The notes: generated by a model from the letters alone, not told the origin. A DNA stretch of 64,000 nt from Pseudomonadota bacterium (GCA_021325025.1 JAJPHZ010000020.1:1-64000); one strand, 5' to 3'; positions 8,576 to 17,611 are shown, counted from the first letter of the stretch. A program made the numbers and translations.

Positions 8576-9973
8576 ATGTCGCGAGCGATGGTCGCGTTGA
8601 CCGCGGCGGCGCTACTGTCGATTGGCGGCGCGGCGCGCGCCGACAATGCCAAGGGTTTTGACTGGGAGGAGCTGACCCGCGAAGCCACTAGCCTGCTTTC
8701 CGACTATATCCAGATCAACACCAGCAACCCGCCGGGCAACGAGCTGCCCGCGGCCAAACTGCTCAAGGAGAAGTTTTTGCGCGACGGCATCCCGGCAGCC
8801 GTGTTCGAACCGTCCCCCGGCCGCGGCGTGATCGCCGCCCGCCTGCGCGGCATCGGCAAAAAACGCAAGGCCCTGGTCCTCCTCAGCCACATGGACGTGG
8901 TGCCGGCCAATCCCAAGGACTGGTCGGTGCCGCCCTTTTCCGGCGAAGTCAAGGGCGGCGAACTGTGGGGGCGCGGCGCGCTGGATGACAAGGGACCCGG
9001 CGTGGTTGCGCTAATGGCGATGCTGGCCATCAAGCGCGCCCGCATCCTGCTCGATCGCGACGTCGTGTTCATCGCCACCGGCGACGAGGAGGTCGGCGGC
9101 GAGGACGGCGCAGGTTGGGTGGTGCAGCATCAGACCAACCTCTACAAGGATGCGGGTTTCGTGCTGAACGAAGGAGGCGGGATTCGTGCCGACAAAGCCG
9201 GCCACGTCTTTTACAGCGTGGCGATCACGGAAAAGAGCCCGCTGTGGCTGCGTCTGACCGCCAGCGGCCCCACCGGTCACGCCGCGGCACCGCCGGCGCA
9301 GACCGCGGTGACACGCTTGGTCGCGGCCCTGCACAAGCTGGACGATTACCAGCCGCCGTTCAGAGTGATGCCGGTGGTGCAGGATTATTTCCGTCGCCTG
9401 GCGATACTGGATTCGAACCAGCCCAAGCTGCTCGACCTGCGCCTGGCGCTGACCGATCCCCAGTTCGCCAAGAAGTTCGTCTCCTCGCCGCATGACAATG
9501 CGATGGTGCGCGACACGATTACACCCACCGTCATCAACGCCGGCTACCGGACCAACATCATCCCGTCCACGGCTTCGGCGGAGATCGATTGCCGGCTGCT
9601 GCCCGACGAGGACCCGGCGGTCTTCATCAAGTCGCTCCGGCAACTGATTAATGATGATAGTATTAAGATCGAACGGCTTCTCAGTTTTCCGACCATGGCC
9701 TCGCCCGAGCGCAGTGAGTTGATGAACGCAATCGTCACCCTGTCGCGGCGCAAGGACAACGGCGCGCCGGTGATTCCCGCGATGCTGACCGGGTTCAACG
9801 ACAGCCACTACTTCCGCCAGCGCGGACTGGTCGCCTACGGCTTCGTGCCAATCCGTTTCAGCGCGCAGTCGGGGCTGCTGGTGCACGGTGCCAACGAACG
9901 GATCGAGATCAAGGCGCTGCGCGAGGGGATCGAGCGGATGGTGGAGCTGCTGCGAATCATGGGTGGCCAGTGA
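8576..9973 (+). CDS. Secreted M20-family metallopeptidase
   Basis: The 465-residue product begins with a signal peptide (SRAMVALTAAALLSIGGAARA). The ATG at 8576 has GGAGG 9 nt upstream, so I prefer it to the in-frame ATG at 8531 and TTG at 8522. The M20 dizinc core is complete: LSHMDVVPA (metal His near 105), ALDDKG (bridging Asp), TGDEEVGG (catalytic and metal Glu near 168), and a C-terminal LVHGANE His. The lid domain motif GPTGHAAAP is present. It probably cleaves peptides or acylated amino acids in the periplasm (carboxypeptidase or Xaa-dipeptidase type). It is divergent from nth and 9 bp ahead of the FIST gene. Confidence 0.88.
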   Translation: MSRAMVALTAAALLSIGGAARADNAKGFDWEELTREATSLLSDYIQINTSNPPGNELPAAKLLKEKFLRDGIPAAVFEPSPGRGVIAARLRGIGKKRKALVLLSHMDVVPANPKDWSVPPFSGEVKGGELWGRGALDDKGPGVVALMAMLAIKRARILLDRDVVFIATGDEEVGGEDGAGWVVQHQTNLYKDAGFVLNEGGGIRADKAGHVFYSVAITEKSPLWLRLTASGPTGHAAAPPAQTAVTRLVAALHKLDDYQPPFRVMPVVQDYFRRLAILDSNQPKLLDLRLALTDPQFAKKFVSSPHDNAMVRDTITPTVINAGYRTNIIPSTASAEIDCRLLPDEDPAVFIKSLRQLINDDSIKIERLLSFPTMASPERSELMNAIVTLSRRKDNGAPVIPAMLTGFNDSHYFRQRGLVAYGFVPIRFSAQSGLLVHGANERIEIKALREGIERMVELLRIMGGQ

Positions 9974-9982
9974 GGAGGTCCT

Positions 9983-11161
9983 ATGCTGCGCGCAGGAGTT
10001 GGAGTTTCGACCGCCGCCGATCCGATCGCCGCCGCCCATGAGGCTGCGGAGCAGGCGCTGGCGCAAGCCGGGCTACGGGCCGCGGACGGGGCCCTGTGCT
10101 TTGCCGGCAGCCGCCACACCGCCGCCTTCCGGCCCCTGATGCGCGCCGTCGCCGAAAGCACGCAAACCCCGCAGGTGGCAGGATGCAGCGCCAGCGGCGT
10201 GATCGCGCACGGGCGCGAACTGGAAGGCGCCGACGCGGTGGCGGTGCTGGCTGTCGGCGGCGGCATCACCGCCCGGCGCATCTTCGTGCCCAGCATCAAG
10301 GGCCGCGCCCAGGAGGCGGCGCGCGAAGTAGCCGCTGCCGCACGTCCCGCGCTGGGCCGCAGCAACCTGCTCTGCCTGTTCCCCGATTCCTACAATCTGG
10401 AGCCGGAGCCGTTTCTCGACGTGCTAAGCCGCGACCTGCCCGAGGCGGTGGTGGTGGGCGGCGGCGCCACCGAGGACGGCATGAGCGGCGAGACCTTCGC
10501 CCTGTGCGGCGACGCGGTCAGCAGCAACGCGGTGTCGGGGATGCTGTTTGCGGGCGACTTGGAGATCATCAGCGGCGCCTCGCTGGGATGCCGCTTGATT
10601 GGCCCGCCGCATCGCATCACGGCCGCCCGCCACAACGTCATAATCGAGCTCGACGGCCGGCCGGCCCTGGAGGTGCTGCGCCAGACCATCGGCCCGCTGG
10701 GCGACGACTTGCGCCGTACGGCGGCGATGGTGTACCTGGCGATGACGCTGGAGCCGGGGGCCGAGCGGCTGCAGCACGGCCGTTATCTGATCCGCAACCT
10801 GATCGGCTTCGACGAGGCCAGAGGACTGATCGCCACCGTCTACCGGCCGCAGCCCGGCGATCTGGTGGGCTTCGCGCTGCGCGATGAGGAGGGCGCGCGC
10901 GACAACCTCAAACTGACGCTGGAGGAGATGGAACGCTGTGTGGGCAATCCGCCCGCCTTCGGCCTGTACTTCGATTGCGTCTCGCGCGGCAGCCATCTGT
11001 ACTCGATGGCGGATCATGACAGCGCCTACCTGACGCGCTATTTCCCCAAGGTGCCGATCGCGGGATTTTTCACGGGCTTCGAAATCGGCCCGCTGGCTGC
11101 CGCCACCCGCCTGCTGCAGTATTCCGGCGTACTGGCCCTGGTATCGGCGCGCACGCCATGA
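9983..11161 (+). CDS. FIST-domain protein (FIST_N plus FIST_C)
   Basis: The 392-residue protein has an N-terminal FIST_N region (AGCSASGVIAHGRELEG, VAVLAVGGGITA). A FIST_C region near the end contains GLYFDCVSRG and VPIAGFFTGFEIGPL. FIST domains are sensory ligand-binding modules, often for amino acids, and are usually linked to kinases or diguanylate cyclases. Here the protein stands alone with no output domain. It follows the M20 peptidase by 9 bp with GAGGTCCT before its ATG, so both probably share a transcript. A link between peptide cleavage and amino-acid sensing is inference. Confidence 0.85.
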   Translation: MLRAGVGVSTAADPIAAAHEAAEQALAQAGLRAADGALCFAGSRHTAAFRPLMRAVAESTQTPQVAGCSASGVIAHGRELEGADAVAVLAVGGGITARRIFVPSIKGRAQEAAREVAAAARPALGRSNLLCLFPDSYNLEPEPFLDVLSRDLPEAVVVGGGATEDGMSGETFALCGDAVSSNAVSGMLFAGDLEIISGASLGCRLIGPPHRITAARHNVIIELDGRPALEVLRQTIGPLGDDLRRTAAMVYLAMTLEPGAERLQHGRYLIRNLIGFDEARGLIATVYRPQPGDLVGFALRDEEGARDNLKLTLEEMERCVGNPPAFGLYFDCVSRGSHLYSMADHDSAYLTRYFPKVPIAGFFTGFEIGPLAAATRLLQYSGVLALVSARTP

Positions 11162-11182
11162 TGCGGAGGGCGCGCTGAAGCG

Positions 11183-11785
11183 TCAGGTGGACGCCCGCGC
11201 CTTGCGCAGATACTCCTGTATCGAGGCGACGCCCAGTTGCCGGGCCTGCACGATACTCTCCAGATGTTCGCGCGTGTTGACCAGGCCTTTGGCGCGCACC
11301 GTTCCCTGTTCGTCGATCAGGACGGCGTAGGGCAGTTTGCCGATCTGAAAGGCGAGTCCCAACTGCGTCGATAGCACGAATGGATACTCTTCGATGCGCT
11401 GGGCACGGATGAAGCGCTCCTGTTCCGGGCCATCGCCATCGCTGGCGAACACCAGCCTTAATCCGGCTTCGCTCTTGACCATCGATTTTACGGCCGGAAT
11501 CAACTTCTTGCACACCGGGCAGGCGGGGGAGACGAACATCAACAGCGTGCTTTTGCCGTCGGCGGCGGGACCGCCGATCGCAAGCCGGCGTTGGCGGATA
11601 TCGAGCAGATCAAAGGCCGGCGAAGGGTTGCCCACGGCCGGACCGTGATCGATGGTCAGCGCTCCCATCGGCGCGATGCGCTCGTGCAGCACACCGATCT
11701 GGCGGATCAGCGCCAGCACCACCGCGGCGAGTCCGAGCACCGCGGCCCACAGCACGATTTGTGAGACCAGCAACGCTTCAAGCAT
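11183..11785 (-). CDS. mauD: MauD-like membrane-anchored thioredoxin-fold protein
   Basis: The 200-residue protein has an N-terminal transmembrane anchor (LLVSQIVLWAAVLGLAAVVL). A thioredoxin-like domain follows with the redox pair SPACPVCKKLIP, the form seen in MauD, the accessory protein for disulfide formation in methylamine dehydrogenase small subunit. The ATG at 11783-11785 lies inside the 3' end of the mauE-like gene (8-bp overlap). This pair is a typical mauE-mauD arrangement. No mauA or mauB structural gene is in the window, so it may mature a different periplasmic enzyme. Confidence 0.82.
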   Translation of the reverse strand: MLEALLVSQIVLWAAVLGLAAVVLALIRQIGVLHERIAPMGALTIDHGPAVGNPSPAFDLLDIRQRRLAIGGPAADGKSTLLMFVSPACPVCKKLIPAVKSMVKSEAGLRLVFASDGDGPEQERFIRAQRIEEYPFVLSTQLGLAFQIGKLPYAVLIDEQGTVRAKGLVNTREHLESIVQARQLGVASIQEYLRKARAST

Positions 11786-12329
11786 GCAGACGCTCCAGGC
11801 GGCGCAGGCGCGGGGCGTTGGCAAGCAGATAGTTCATCGACGCGTACAGCACGACCAAGGTCGCGGCGCCACAGCCGATCGTCACGAAATCGGCAAGGAG
11901 CAGCGGGCGCCCACGCGGCGCCGCCGCGGCGGCCGCCGCAGCCGCCATCAGCATCGCGTTGCGCACAATCAGCCATCCGCTGAGCGTCGGCCGGAGTGCC
12001 GGCCCGAAGCATCCGCAGTCGATCTCCGTGCGTCCGCGCGCAAGGTTGATTGCGACTGCAGTGGTGAAGGTCGCGACCAGCGCGGCTGTCAGCACACAGG
12101 CGGCGGCGCGGGTTGCCGCGATGAGCAGGCCTGCCGCGGCAATTGCTTCCAGGGCAGGTATCAGCCAGGCGACCGGAGTCAGCAGGAGCGCCGGCAGGAG
12201 GCGATAATTTTCCAGCGCGGCGGCAAACTCCCCCATCGCAGTCAGCTTCATCGCCGCCGACACCGCCATTATCGCGGCCAGCGCTATCGCCAACGTCCAT
12301 GTCAGCGCCGGATCCACTGCGGTTCCCAT
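11778..12329 (-). CDS. mauE: MauE/DoxX-like integral membrane protein
   Basis: The 183-residue protein has about five hydrophobic helices and the MauE-type motif RTEIDCGCFGP between helices. This cysteine pair is thought to relay electrons to the MauD thioredoxin domain. The start is set at ATG 12327-12329; an ATG at 12354-12356 would add nine residues, and neither has a strong ribosome site. The gene overlaps mauD by 8 bp, indicating coupled translation. An Ala-rich helix (AMLMAAAAAAAAAP) is notable. The function is assigned from the motif and the pairing; the client enzyme is unknown. Confidence 0.8.
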   Translation of the reverse strand: MGTAVDPALTWTLAIALAAIMAVSAAMKLTAMGEFAAALENYRLLPALLLTPVAWLIPALEAIAAAGLLIAATRAAACVLTAALVATFTTAVAINLARGRTEIDCGCFGPALRPTLSGWLIVRNAMLMAAAAAAAAAPRGRPLLLADFVTIGCGAATLVVLYASMNYLLANAPRLRRLERLHA

Positions 12330-12443
12330 ATAGCGCCGCCGGCAAAATTTCACCATCCCTGCACGGGCCGAAAACTTTGCCTTGGCGCCTGTGCCGATTC
12401 TGATATGCTGGAACCATAGCCCAACAAAGGAGCGGTTCTGCAG

Positions 12444-12824
12444 ATGCCAACCCGCAGTCGCAACGGTGAAACTCACGCGGAGCATCGGCACAGCGCAACC
12501 GGCACCGCGCACGCAACCGGGGAAAGCATGGCCTGGAACGCAAACTCGATGGCCGCCAGCGCCCTGGTGCTGGGTGGAATAGCTCTGCTCCAACCTGAAC
12601 TGATCCCCGGGATGGCGATCGGGGCGGGCGTAACTCTGCTCTCGAGCAGGATGCCGGGAGTCAACGCGGTGTTGCGCCCCGCGCTCAAGGCCGCCGTCAA
12701 AGCCGCGTACGCGGCCGCCGAAATGGTCGCGCAAGCGGCCGAAGAATTTCAGGACATGGTCGCCGAGGCGCGGGCCGAACAGGAGCTGGCGCCGTCCAAA
12801 GAGCAGCCGCATATGACGCATTAG
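12444..12824 (+). CDS. Small DUF5132-like amphipathic protein
   Basis: The 126-residue protein has a polar His/Ser/Thr-rich N-terminus, then a hydrophobic Gly-rich stretch (ALVLGGIALLQPELIPGMAI). It ends with an amphipathic Ala/Glu helix (AAYAAAEMVAQAAEEFQDMV). This layout resembles DUF5132 proteins, whose role is unsettled. AAGGAG lies 11 nt before the ATG at 12444. A shorter start at the second Met (AWNANS) is possible. It is divergent from mauED and followed by a strong terminator. Confidence 0.6.
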   Translation: MPTRSRNGETHAEHRHSATGTAHATGESMAWNANSMAASALVLGGIALLQPELIPGMAIGAGVTLLSSRMPGVNAVLRPALKAAVKAAYAAAEMVAQAAEEFQDMVAEARAEQELAPSKEQPHMTH

Positions 12825-12947
12825 CCGGCGTCCGCAACAGCGCCGCCGCTTTCGTTTCGCGGCCCAACCGCGCGCGCAGACCCGATTCCGCAGCCGCCTG
12901 GAGTTTCTGCAGTATGGACCACGTTCGCTGAAGACAGGCCTGCGGAT

Positions 12948-12980
12948 AAAAAAGGCACCGCCCGTGGGCGGTGCCTTTTT
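12948..12980. terminator. Bidirectional intrinsic terminator
   Basis: A 10-bp perfect GC stem (GGCACCGCCC / GGGCGGTGCC, 2-nt loop) is flanked by six A residues on the left and five T residues on the right. It therefore works for both strands. It sits between the convergent small DUF5132-like gene (ends 12824) and ctpA (ends 13005). Confidence 0.92.
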
Positions 12981-13004
12981 GTTGGTCCGGCGATGGCGGA
13001 CGGA

Positions 13005-14387
13005 CTACTTGGAGGCCAGGTTGTCGGCCTTGGCCAGTTGCTCCTGGAAACTCTTCCAGTGCTTGAGCAGATCGATCGCCTTGTCGAGTTGGACGTCCTT
13101 GGCCGGTTTGGCGTGCGGCAGGCCCAGCGAGCGACTCTTGCTGCCGCCATGGTTCCCCGACCCCGGAGATTCGCCGGGCTTGCCGGACTTGCCGTTGGTA
13201 AAGTGATGAGGCAAGTCGCTTTCACGAATGGTTTCCTCGTCGACATCGCCGGGAACCTCGGCGGCGGCGGGCAGCAGCTTGGGCTGCTCCACCACCACGT
13301 CGGGTGTGATACCGACGGCCTGGATCGAACGGCCGTTGGGGGTGAAGTAGCGGGCGGTGGTCAGGCGCAGCGCCGATTTATCGTCCAGCGGTAGGATGGT
13401 CTGCACCGAGCCCTTGCCAAAAGTCTGAGTACCGACGATCGCGGCGCGGCGATGGTCCTGCAGGGCGCCGGCCACGATTTCGCTGGCGCTGGCGCTGCCC
13501 CCGTTGACCAGCACCACCATCGGGTACTCGAAGTAATGCTCCTTCTTATGCGACAGGTACTTCTGCTTCTGACTCTCCAGGCGCCCCTCGGTGTAGACGA
13601 TCATGCCGCCGTCGAGGAAGTCGTCGGCGACATGCACCGCCTGATTGAGCAGACCGCCGGGGTCGTCGCGCAGGTCGAGCACCAGCCCCTTGATTTTGCC
13701 GCCATGCTCCTTCTGGAACTTCTGCAGCGCCGCATCGACGTCGTCATCGGTATGCTCCTGGAAGGTGGAGACGCGGATGTAGTCGTAACCGCCGGGCAGC
13801 TCCTTGGACTTGACCGACTTGATCTTGATTACATCGCGCACCAGGGGAACGGTGAACAGCTCGGGCACGCCTTCGCGATGGATGGTGAGCGTGATCTTGC
13901 TGCCCTTGGGTCCGCGCATCGCCTTGACCGCGTCGGTCAAAGTCATGTCCTTGGTGAAGTTGGAGTCGATCTTGATGATCTGGTCGCCGGCCTTGATTCC
14001 GGCTTTGTAGGCGGGCGTGTCTTCAATGGGCGAGACCACGGTCAGCACGCCGTTTTTGATCGTGATTTCGATCCCAAGGCCGCCGAAGCTGCCGCGCGTT
14101 TCGATCTGCAGGTCCTTGTAGAGTTCAGGCGTCAGGTAGGCGCTGTGGGGGTCGAGCGAGGCCAGCATCCCGGTAATCGCGCCGTTGATAAGCTGCTTGG
14201 TGGAAACCGGTTCGACGTAGTTCTTCTGCACAATCGCCAGCACGTTGGCGAAGGTTTCCAGCTCCTCGTAGGAGCTCTCCGGCACCGCTTGCGCACGCCG
14301 TACGGTCACTGCCTGCACGGCGACCAGGCAGAAGATCGCGCCGATCGCCACACTGATGAGCCATTTATGTTTCTTTAAAGTCGCCAT
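13005..14387 (-). CDS. ctpA: S41-family C-terminal processing peptidase
   Basis: The 460-residue protein has an N-terminal signal or anchor helix (WLISVAIGAIFCLVAVQAV) and a PDZ domain (LGIEITIKNG...AGIKAGDQIIKI, about residues 100-150). The S41 core carries the Ser of GGSASASEIVAGAL near 298 and the Lys of TFGKGSVQT near 326, forming the Ser/Lys dyad. A ~70-residue Pro/Gly/Ser tail follows. It trims or degrades periplasmic substrates by C-terminal recognition. It is the last gene of an lgt-tlpA-ctpA run. The start ATG at 14385-14387 has only a weak ribosome site; the frame extends further upstream without a better start. Confidence 0.9.
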   Translation of the reverse strand: MATLKKHKWLISVAIGAIFCLVAVQAVTVRRAQAVPESSYEELETFANVLAIVQKNYVEPVSTKQLINGAITGMLASLDPHSAYLTPELYKDLQIETRGSFGGLGIEITIKNGVLTVVSPIEDTPAYKAGIKAGDQIIKIDSNFTKDMTLTDAVKAMRGPKGSKITLTIHREGVPELFTVPLVRDVIKIKSVKSKELPGGYDYIRVSTFQEHTDDDVDAALQKFQKEHGGKIKGLVLDLRDDPGGLLNQAVHVADDFLDGGMIVYTEGRLESQKQKYLSHKKEHYFEYPMVVLVNGGSASASEIVAGALQDHRRAAIVGTQTFGKGSVQTILPLDDKSALRLTTARYFTPNGRSIQAVGITPDVVVEQPKLLPAAAEVPGDVDEETIRESDLPHHFTNGKSGKPGESPGSGNHGGSKSRSLGLPHAKPAKDVQLDKAIDLLKHWKSFQEQLAKADNLASK

Positions 14388-14430
14388 TGAGCCTGACCTG
14401 TAACACGCCCGCGCGGCGCGCCGCGCGCGG

Positions 14431-14997
14431 CTAACCCTCTTTGTTATCGAGCAAATCGTTGAGCGCCTGCCGTACGTCGCTCTGCGACCAGTCAAATGCC
14501 CCCATGTGATGGGCGACGATGCGGCCTTTGCGATCGATGATGAATGTTTCGGGCACTCCGGTGACGTTGTAGGCGTCACCAACCACGTTGTCGGGGTCGA
14601 GCAGGACATCGAAGTGCAGATGGTTCTTTTCCACGAACGGCTGCACCGCGGCGCGTCCCTTGCGGTCCTGGCTGACAGCCAGAATCACGAAGTCCGAGCG
14701 GTCTTTGAAAGCTTCGTACAGGCTCTCCATCGAAGGCATCTCTTCCCGGCAGGGTCCGCACCAAGTTGCCCAGACGTTCAAGAATACCACCTTTCCGCGC
14801 AGCGAGGAGAGCGATATCTGGCGGCCGGAAAGGGTGGGCAGCTTGAAATCGGCCGCCATCTCGCCTGCCGCCACCGGCGCCTCCGCACTGTCCTGATTGG
14901 TGGTCAGGGCGGGAAACAGCGTACGCACGGCGAAAAACAGCACCACTCCCGAGGCGATCAGCAACCCCCCCACGAACGACAGGCTCTTGCTCTTCAT
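14431..14997 (-). CDS. TlpA-like periplasmic thiol-disulfide oxidoreductase
   Basis: The 188-residue protein has an N-terminal membrane anchor (FVGGLLIASGVVLFFAV) and an AhpC/TSA-redoxin domain. The active site is WATWCGPCREEMP near residues 76-88. The cis-Pro motif is GVPETFIID. Such proteins reduce periplasmic disulfides, for example during cytochrome c maturation or metal-centre assembly. It sits 13 bp after lgt and 43 bp before ctpA on the same strand, suggesting an envelope-biogenesis operon. Confidence 0.9.
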   Translation of the reverse strand: MKSKSLSFVGGLLIASGVVLFFAVRTLFPALTTNQDSAEAPVAAGEMAADFKLPTLSGRQISLSSLRGKVVFLNVWATWCGPCREEMPSMESLYEAFKDRSDFVILAVSQDRKGRAAVQPFVEKNHLHFDVLLDPDNVVGDAYNVTGVPETFIIDRKGRIVAHHMGAFDWSQSDVRQALNDLLDNKEG

Positions 14998-15010
14998 CTT
15001 TCCAGCATTC

Positions 15011-15862
15011 TCAGGCCGCCTGCTTGGCGGTCATGCGCGCCGGCGCAGTCGCCGTCGACCAGGCGTAGGCCGCGATTCCGATCGCCACCATCGCCAGTGC
15101 GATCAGTTGTGCTTCCGACAGGCCCCACAGCACCCGTGGGTTGACCCGAATAAACTCGACTGCGAAACGGCACCCGCCGGCCATTATCAGGTACAGGTAA
15201 AAGAGCCGCCCCTCGACATGGATCTTTTTGCGAATCGACCACAGGATGAGAAAGACCCCGGTGTACAGAAGCGTTTCGTAAACCGGCGCCGGATGCACTC
15301 GGACCCACGGCGCGCATCCAGTGTCGGTGCATCCGGGCGCCGCCACCAGGCGGTTGCCGTTAAGCGCCAGCACGGTGCGTCCCGTCCAGCCGACGATCGC
15401 ATTATGGTAGGCCATCGCCCACGGCAGGTTGGACACCGTACCCCAATCGCCGTCGCCCGACAACTGGCATCCGATGCGTCCGATCGCATGGCCGATCGCC
15501 AGTCCGGGCGCGGCCATATCGGCCAGCACCAGAAAGCGAATCTTGTAATACCGCGCGACGAAATAGGCGGCGATCACGCCGCCCGCCAGCCCGCCGTACC
15601 AGACGAAGCCGGCGCCGGAGAAGATCATCTCCCAGGGGTTGGCGGCGTAATGCGGCCAGTTGTCGGCGATATCGTACAGGCGCGACCCTACCACCCCCGC
15701 AATCGCGGTCCACAGAATCAGCGTCGAAGCCCATTCGCCCTGGTACCCGTGGCGTTTGAACTCGCTGGTGCAGGCGATGTCGGCGGCGATAAACCCCAGC
15801 GCCATCATCAGCCCATAGCTGTAGACGGTGATGGGGCCCAGGCGCAAAAGAATCGGGATCAT
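15011..15862 (-). CDS. lgt: Prolipoprotein diacylglyceryl transferase
   Basis: The 283-residue polytopic membrane enzyme transfers diacylglyceryl from phosphatidylglycerol to the lipobox cysteine, the first step of lipoprotein maturation. The family signature region is HAIGRIGCQLSGDGDWG. There the usual GRxGNFxNxE is altered, with Cys-Gln for Asn-Phe. Hydrophobic helices and the conserved early HHYG-equivalent region (NPWEMIFSGAGFVWYGG) support the call. Lipoprotein clients in the window include Pal. It heads the lgt-tlpA-ctpA run. Confidence 0.88.
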   Translation of the reverse strand: MIPILLRLGPITVYSYGLMMALGFIAADIACTSEFKRHGYQGEWASTLILWTAIAGVVGSRLYDIADNWPHYAANPWEMIFSGAGFVWYGGLAGGVIAAYFVARYYKIRFLVLADMAAPGLAIGHAIGRIGCQLSGDGDWGTVSNLPWAMAYHNAIVGWTGRTVLALNGNRLVAAPGCTDTGCAPWVRVHPAPVYETLLYTGVFLILWSIRKKIHVEGRLFYLYLIMAGGCRFAVEFIRVNPRVLWGLSEAQLIALAMVAIGIAAYAWSTATAPARMTAKQAA

Positions 15863-15978
15863 GATTACCCCACTATAATATGCCGACGGCGGGGTTGGTC
15901 GCCAGCCGTCTAGGGCACCCTCCCACGGCCGGCCCGCCCCTTTCGCCGCACCGATCCGGCCAGTATAAAGACGGTTAC

Positions 15979-16422
15979 GTGCGTGCCGTTGTTCAAAGGG
16001 TCAAACGCGCCCAGGTCACGGTCGAAGGCCGTGTCGTGGGCAGGATCGGGGTGGGCATGGTGGTGTTGCTGGGCGTTGCCGCCGACGACACCCAGGCCGA
16101 CGCGCGCGAACTGGCCGCGCGCATCGTGCGGATGCGCATTTTCGCCGACGCGGCAGGCAAGATGAACCTCGATCTGGCCGCCGTGGGCGGCCAATTGCTG
16201 GTCGTATCGCAGTTCACGCTGCTGGCCGATACGACCTCGGGGCGCCGCCCGTCCTTTGCCGCGGCCGCTCCACCCGAGCGGGCGCGCGAGCTTTACCGCT
16301 GCTTTCTTTCCCTGTGCCGCGAGGCAGGCATAAAAACAGAAGAAGGAGAGTTCGGCGCCAGGATGGAGGTCGAACTGGTCAACGACGGCCCGGTGACCTT
16401 CGTCCTGGATAGCCGCAGGTAA
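15979..16422 (+). CDS. dtd: D-aminoacyl-tRNA deacylase
   Basis: The 147-residue enzyme hydrolyses D-amino acids from mischarged tRNA. Both DTD signatures are present: SQFTLLADTTSGRRPSF and the C-terminal NDGPVTFVLDS. The canonical N-terminus MRAVVQRV is reached from a GTG at 15979-15981; the frame is open upstream but the family length fits this start. It is divergent from lgt and 4 bp ahead of the DUF1285-like gene. Confidence 0.93.
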   Translation: MRAVVQRVKRAQVTVEGRVVGRIGVGMVVLLGVAADDTQADARELAARIVRMRIFADAAGKMNLDLAAVGGQLLVVSQFTLLADTTSGRRPSFAAAAPPERARELYRCFLSLCREAGIKTEEGEFGARMEVELVNDGPVTFVLDSRR

Positions 16423-16426
16423 GGTT

Positions 16427-16912
16427 ATGCCGCGCGCAGGATTTTACGCCGTCGAGTCGGGCAAAATCTCCTTCCGGCGCGACGGCCACTGGTACTCCGA
16501 CGAAGAGCGCATCGACAACCCGCGCATCGCGCTGCTCTTCAGCCGCAGCATCCGCCGCAATCCCGAAGGCAGCTACTTCCTCCAGGTCGGCGACGAGCGC
16601 GCGTCGATCACCGTCGAGGATACGCCCTACGTCGTGAAATCGGTGGAGGGCGACGCGGCGGCTGGTTTCAGCGTGGTGCTCAACGACGAGGAGCGCGAAC
16701 CGCTGGACGCGTCGTCGCTGGAAGTGGGGCCGGACAACGTGTTGTATTGCCGGGTCAAGAACGGGGCGTTCAGAGCGCGCTTCCTGCGCCCGGCCTATTA
16801 CCATCTGAGCGATTGCCTGGGGATGGATGACAACGGCGAGTTCTTCTTCAACGTCGGCGGGCGGCGCTATCCGGTGCACCAGGCCCCGCCGCAGGACGAC
16901 CGCCGGACGTGA
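16427..16912 (+). CDS. DUF1285-like protein
   Basis: The 161-residue soluble protein contains ISFRRDGHWYSDEERIDN, SYFLQVGDERASITVEDTPY and GDNAQ-lacking but comparable beta-rich segments (DDNGEFFFNVGGRRYPV). These match the general pattern of DUF1285 proteins, a two-subdomain fold seen in many proteobacteria with no settled function. It starts 4 bp after dtd. Its end overlaps the trmL start as GTGA. It is probably co-transcribed with these RNA-related genes. Confidence 0.65.
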   Translation: MPRAGFYAVESGKISFRRDGHWYSDEERIDNPRIALLFSRSIRRNPEGSYFLQVGDERASITVEDTPYVVKSVEGDAAAGFSVVLNDEEREPLDASSLEVGPDNVLYCRVKNGAFRARFLRPAYYHLSDCLGMDDNGEFFFNVGGRRYPVHQAPPQDDRRT

Positions 16913-17382
16913 GCGAGCCGCTGCTCAACGTCGTCCTGGTCCGGCCTGAGATTCCGCAGAATACGGGTTCGATTGCGCGCCTGACGGCCGCGGTGCGGGT
17001 GCGGTTGCATCTGGTGGGTCCGCTGGGGTTTTCGCTGGCAGACCGCTATTTGCGGCGCGCGGGGCTGGATTACTGGCCGATGGTGGACTTGCGCACGTAT
17101 GTGAATGCCGAAGCGTTCTTCAGCGCGCATCCAGCCGGTCCGTTCAAGCTGTTCTCGGCCCGCGCCCCGCACAGCTACATCCAGGCGCAATTTGCGCCCG
17201 GCGATTTCCTGCTCTTCGGCAGCGAAACCAAAGGCCTGGGCCGCACCATCTTGAGCAGCGGCATCGGCCCCGCCTATCGTATCCCAATCTTCGAGCCCGG
17301 CGTGCGCAGCCTCAACCTGTCCAATGCGGTTTCGATCGTCGTGTACGAGGCGCTGCGGCAGTTGGGCCGGCTGGCGTCGTGA
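16909..17382 (+). CDS. trmL: tRNA (cytidine(34)-2'-O)-methyltransferase
   Basis: The 157-residue SPOUT-fold enzyme methylates the wobble ribose of tRNA(Leu). It shows the three SpoU motifs: NTGSIARL (motif 1), FGSETKGL (motif 2) and RSLNLSNAVSIVVYEALRQ (motif 3), which form the knotted SAM site. Its length is that of TrmL, with no extra RNA-binding domain. The GTG start at 16909 overlaps the preceding stop by 4 bp. The chain dtd, DUF1285-like, trmL looks like one transcript. Confidence 0.92.
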   Translation: MSEPLLNVVLVRPEIPQNTGSIARLTAAVRVRLHLVGPLGFSLADRYLRRAGLDYWPMVDLRTYVNAEAFFSAHPAGPFKLFSARAPHSYIQAQFAPGDFLLFGSETKGLGRTILSSGIGPAYRIPIFEPGVRSLNLSNAVSIVVYEALRQLGRLAS

Positions 17383-17611
17383 GCCGGGGACAAATAGCGG
17401 GGCAGGCGTCTTTGGGCTGCCGATAGATTCTTTGCTCGCGCAATTGGCAACAGCCCGCTTCACTCTAGAGACCCTCGCGCTAAGCAGCGCGTCAATAGCG
17501 GATAGCGATGCCCGAGCGGGCGCCCTGCCCCCGTTGATAAGCGGGCATCCTTGCTCGCGCCGCTTTACTTTACGTCGCCGGCCCCGCTTTGCAGCCGCCC
17601 AACGTCGCCGA

